Positions 62,401-64,000 of a stretch of 64,000 nt of DNA are shown here, piece by piece. How positions within the stretch are numbered: position 1 is the stretch's first letter; each line of letters starts with the position of its first letter. Position numbers and translations under genes: made by a program. Below the pieces are notes generated by a model, which had not been told where the DNA came from, searched no databases, and saw nothing but the letters and a program-made list of their open reading frames with translations. The DNA is from Lamellibrachia satsuma (Eukaryota > Annelida > Polychaeta > Sabellida > Siboglinidae): NCBI GenBank assembly GCA_033239005.1, contig BSQZ01000037.1, positions 5,313,001-5,377,000 on the forward strand, given 5' to 3'.

Positions 62401-63303
62401 TTATGGTTGTCTGTAGTTTCAGTTCTGTGTCATCCTCTAGTTGCCTCTTGATATCTAGCGACTCGTTGATAGGGGTGTTGGTGAAAAGAGACACTACATC
62501 ATGTGCATGATAGGAATTAGGAACACATCATTTTGTTCGATCATGATAGAAGCCATTTCATTAGCTAAGTGCTTCGAGTTCTTTATGTGGTGTGAAGTCT
62601 AACCCCCGATAAGTCCTAGGTCTGCCAGTCATCTTGATACATTGTACCCTGTTGAAACTGTATAGTCCACAGTAGGCCTGAGAGGGTTATCTGGCTTATG
62701 GATTTTCGGAGTGCAGACTGTGCAGCACATCCGTGGTATATAGTCAGCTGATGGGTATAGGTACTGCTACTGTTCTTCTGTGATGTTGTCATTTTCATTC
62801 AGTTTCTTTGATGGACACTAACTATATCTCTCTGTTTTGGTGTAGGATCTTTCTTCAGCTTCTCATATGTTTGGTCTTCTGATAACAAGGTGGTGATTTT
62901 CTATTCATACTCATCCATGTCTTTTTCCTTGTCTGCTGGCAGATACATTATCAGCCTGCTTACTAGTCAACTGGCGAGCAGAGAAAGAACTAGTTATCCC
63001 AGAATTCCTTATGAAAGCTGCCGATGGCTGCTGAATTGAGAGTAAGTCACTTTAATAGTTGTGGTTGAAGAAAATCGTTATTCATATATATCTACCAACT
63101 TGATGAACGTTTTCATGAATATTAAATAAAAGTAGTTCACAAATTAGTTAGTTATTTTTTTAATTTCCAAGATGACAGCTGAATTGCGACAAGATTCTTG
63201 GTTAAAGATAACTGTTGAATACTTGCACGTGACAGAGTGGCCTGCATAGGGAATGATGAGGCGGAATCGGTCAGCACATGGAGACTTCGCCAGTGATGAA
63301 CAT
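53450..63303 (-). CDS. BABAM2: BRISC and BRCA1-A complex subunit 2 (BRE), ten exons, 5' end missing
   Basis: Scaffold subunit of the Lys63-specific deubiquitinase complexes BRISC (cytosol) and BRCA1-A (DNA damage), built from UEV-type folds without E2 catalysis. Exons in transcription order: 63303-63223, 61314-61223, 60631-60443, 60184-60110, 59788-59688, 58428-58329, 57256-57186, 56724-56642, 54576-54423, 53519-53450 (stop TAG). Conserved blocks: [133 protein letters not shown] and [16 protein letters not shown]. Phases match at every junction except the first (see findings). About 338 residues are visible; roughly 40 N-terminal residues of a usual 383 lie upstream, possibly outside the window. 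Confidence 0.94.
53900..54222 (-). mobile_element. tRNA-derived SINE
   Basis: The minus strand starts gggacgtgatagtgtagcgg ttagaat (box A-like) and then has a perfect box B, gggttcgaatcc, about 35 nt later: a pol III promoter from a tRNA. A roughly 250-bp body follows, ending gtaaagcgctttgaac... and accgtgctatataagaacg, a tail type common in animal SINEs. It lies in the last intron of BABAM2, in the same orientation. Confidence 0.75.
54615..55262. mobile_element. Possible hAT-like element with AAGTA subterminal repeats
   Basis: The left part has repeated ttgagtaaaagtaaaagtaa and ctcaagtaaaaatac. The right part has inverted equivalents (gttactcaag, ctcaagtaagtaac, ttgttac). This resembles hAT elements whose ends are full of AAGTAA words. 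The exact termini and target duplication were not resolved. A family A repeat is nested at 54725-54965. Confidence 0.35.
54725..54965 (-). repeat. Dispersed repeat family A copy, inverted
   Basis: Reverse-complement landmarks are the same as at 57430-57725: gatggcaac/gttgccatctgg, tgacaccactagtgttaaac, agttaccttattgtctagag and ttataagaacagattccttg. Confidence 0.75.
55335..56345 (+). mobile_element. P-like element with THAP-like coding remnant
   Basis: The ends are inverted and shared with the MITE at 49684-50201: left gttaaaagttaaacgaaagg, cattgttttggg, aaaactaaccatttgcaact, ataatcaagaatatc; right the reverse complement of these (gatattcttgattatagttg, caaatggttagtttt..., ttcactttaac). At 55662-55740 a frame begins [20 protein letters not shown], which matches the first Cys pair of THAP zinc fingers (CAAFGC), then frameshifts. 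THAP DNA-binding domain plus inverted repeats identifies a P-superfamily derivative. The RNase H-like catalytic part is missing. In BABAM2 intron 8. Confidence 0.65.
57430..57725 (+). repeat. Dispersed repeat family A, best-preserved copy
   Basis: Runs from taccgtattcaacttattaa to tactgtaaacttattaggta. These two borders are imperfect inverted copies of each other, suggesting a MITE. Internally it has cagcaggatccataatt, gtgtcgccatctggagtt, caaatgacaccactagtgtt and gcttataagaacagattcct. Confidence 0.7.
58605..58757 (-). mobile_element. Degenerate tRNA-derived SINE
   Basis: Minus strand: ggtggagtggaatggtagtc agagcattgg (box A-like), then gcggggtttaagtcc (weak box B). The body includes gggacactaaaacctgtaac and atgccaggggaagtaaaata. 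Translated, it gives the VVRALDSQ...GFKS phrase typical of tRNA-SINEs read as protein. It merges upstream with the minisatellite at 58756-59663. Confidence 0.5.
58756..59663. repeat. 27/22-bp minisatellite, about 36 units
   Basis: The long unit is actccaccacactgtgtacg followed by attgtcc (27 bp). A 22-bp variant lacks the first five bases (actcc) and is interspersed, making a 27-27-22 type pattern in places. c/t at gtacg/gtatg is the main substitution. In BABAM2 intron 5. All frames through it are repeat artefacts. Confidence 0.95.
61510..63085 (-). mobile_element. Penelope-like element, degraded, flanked by inverted repeats
   Basis: In BABAM2 intron 1 (between visible exons 1 and 2). The minus strand encodes, across breaks, [10 protein letters not shown] near 62700 (RT motif), [14 protein letters not shown] and [19 protein letters not shown] at 62494-62300, then directly WKRYVDDVV near 62270. 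It continues with [36 protein letters not shown] and, at 61970-61600, the GIY-YIG endonuclease end ([12 protein letters not shown], [39 protein letters not shown]). The RT segment between AMGS and YVDD is deleted. The outer borders (61510-61575 and 63020-63085) are imperfect inverted copies of gattttcttcaac..., ttactctcaat.... The element is dead. Confidence 0.85.
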
Positions 63304-63483
63304 CTATAATCAGAAACAAAACAAAGCAACAATGAATTAAACATGTAGCACTGCCACTGTGTAATTTGTGGCATTGACTGACCTGAAAATGTATGAAACA
63401 GGCCATACATATATAACTATGCATGACCATGAAGTGTGGCTAAGCCTACACCATGGATAAAGTGTTCTGTATTTTTCTACAAT

Positions 63484-63843
63484 CCAGGCCCACCTCAATT
63501 TCATTTTTATTAACATGTAATTATTTATAGTAACTGTGCACAATGCATATTTATCTATGGAATATGTTAATTATTAAACGTGCGTAACACATTTAAACAC
63601 TTTTTGGTGTTCTAATTCGCATATTTAACTTGAACGCCACCTAGCACCTTTTATTCGCAGATGGTACACAACCCCAAAGCCAGTTAACAATGTGAATTCA
63701 AGCATAAAAAAAATTATTAAATGAGTTTTGTATGCACAACATGTTTAACAACTGACATGTTCTGTAGATAAATATGCATCGTAAAAAATAGTATAATATT
63801 ATGCACATTGCATGTTAATAACGGAAAATTGAGGTGGGCCAGG
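63484..63843. mobile_element. 360-bp MITE with about 60-bp inverted ends
   Basis: Left ccaggcccacctcaatttca, attaacatg...gtgcacaatgcatatttatcta; right the inverse (tagataaatatgcat..., atgcacattgcatgttaata, gaaaattgaggtgggccagg). The flanks ttctacaa and tttctagaa are similar, which might be a degenerate target duplication. No ORF. It lies upstream of the first visible BABAM2 exon. Confidence 0.8.
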
Positions 63844-64000
63844 TTTCTAGAAAAGTGCCCGGTGATTATAACTGCTGTCATTAACTAAATGATAATTGAC
63901 TGTACTATACACAAATTACGAGAAATGTGTTACGATCGACTGAAACATCCGGTAGACGGCGTGATCGAGCATGGCTGCGCCAAAATAGAGAACGAAACGT
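63844..64000. other. Window edge, no gene assigned
   Basis: The last 60 bases are more GC- and CpG-rich (catccggtagacggcgtgat, gcatggctgcgcc) than the surroundings, as a promoter or first exon might be, but no BABAM2 N-terminal coding sequence is visible here. Confidence 0.3.

Overview
This is a eukaryotic, metazoan nuclear window: AT-rich and intron-rich (GT-AG introns of 0.1-4 kb), crowded with decayed transposons of many classes and with micro-, mini- and satellite DNA. No bacterial, organellar or viral gene organisation is visible. The three recognisable genes (a stonin, a GDP-glucose phosphorylase and a BRISC/BRCA1-A subunit) are animal genes. The transposon mix (jockey/L2-like LINEs, a Penelope-like element, Helitron-, hAT-, piggyBac- and P/THAP-like non-autonomous elements, tRNA-derived SINEs) suggests an invertebrate, probably marine. 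I cannot name the species from the sequence.

Layout. 1-28.2 kb: no convincing host coding exon; a repeat landscape with a 33-bp tandem array, a Helitron-like copy, a LINE 3' tail turned into a 77-bp repeat, a 4.2-kb hAT-like block (12181-16380) holding a 5'-truncated LINE, a large fold-back element near 23 kb, and a stack of nested insertions at 23.5-25.8 kb. 28206-35346 (+): the two C-terminal coding exons of a stonin (endocytic adaptor), with a probable poly(A) signal at 36887. 38833-40991: about 55 units of a 39-bp satellite. 42583-52137 (+): a complete ten-exon GDPGP1 gene (360 codons) whose introns carry Helitron-like copies, a G-rich minisatellite, a 45-bp repeat and inverted-repeat elements. 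53450-63303 (-): BABAM2/BRE, ten exons including the stop; only the first coding exon(s) are missing. Its introns hold a SINE, a P-like element with a THAP-like start, a 27/22-bp minisatellite and a Penelope-like element flanked by inverted repeats. GDPGP1 and BABAM2 are convergent, with stop codons 1.3 kb apart.

The three genes have unrelated roles (vesicle-protein retrieval, nucleotide-sugar quality control, Lys63-deubiquitinase scaffolding) and nothing suggests co-regulation. I found no convincing new biological system. The most informative observations are about transposons: a P/THAP-like non-autonomous family with several copies, a paralogous empty site that dates two nested insertions, and a Penelope-like remnant with inverted terminal repeats. 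Exon structures were worked out by hand from homology, reading phase and splice dinucleotides.
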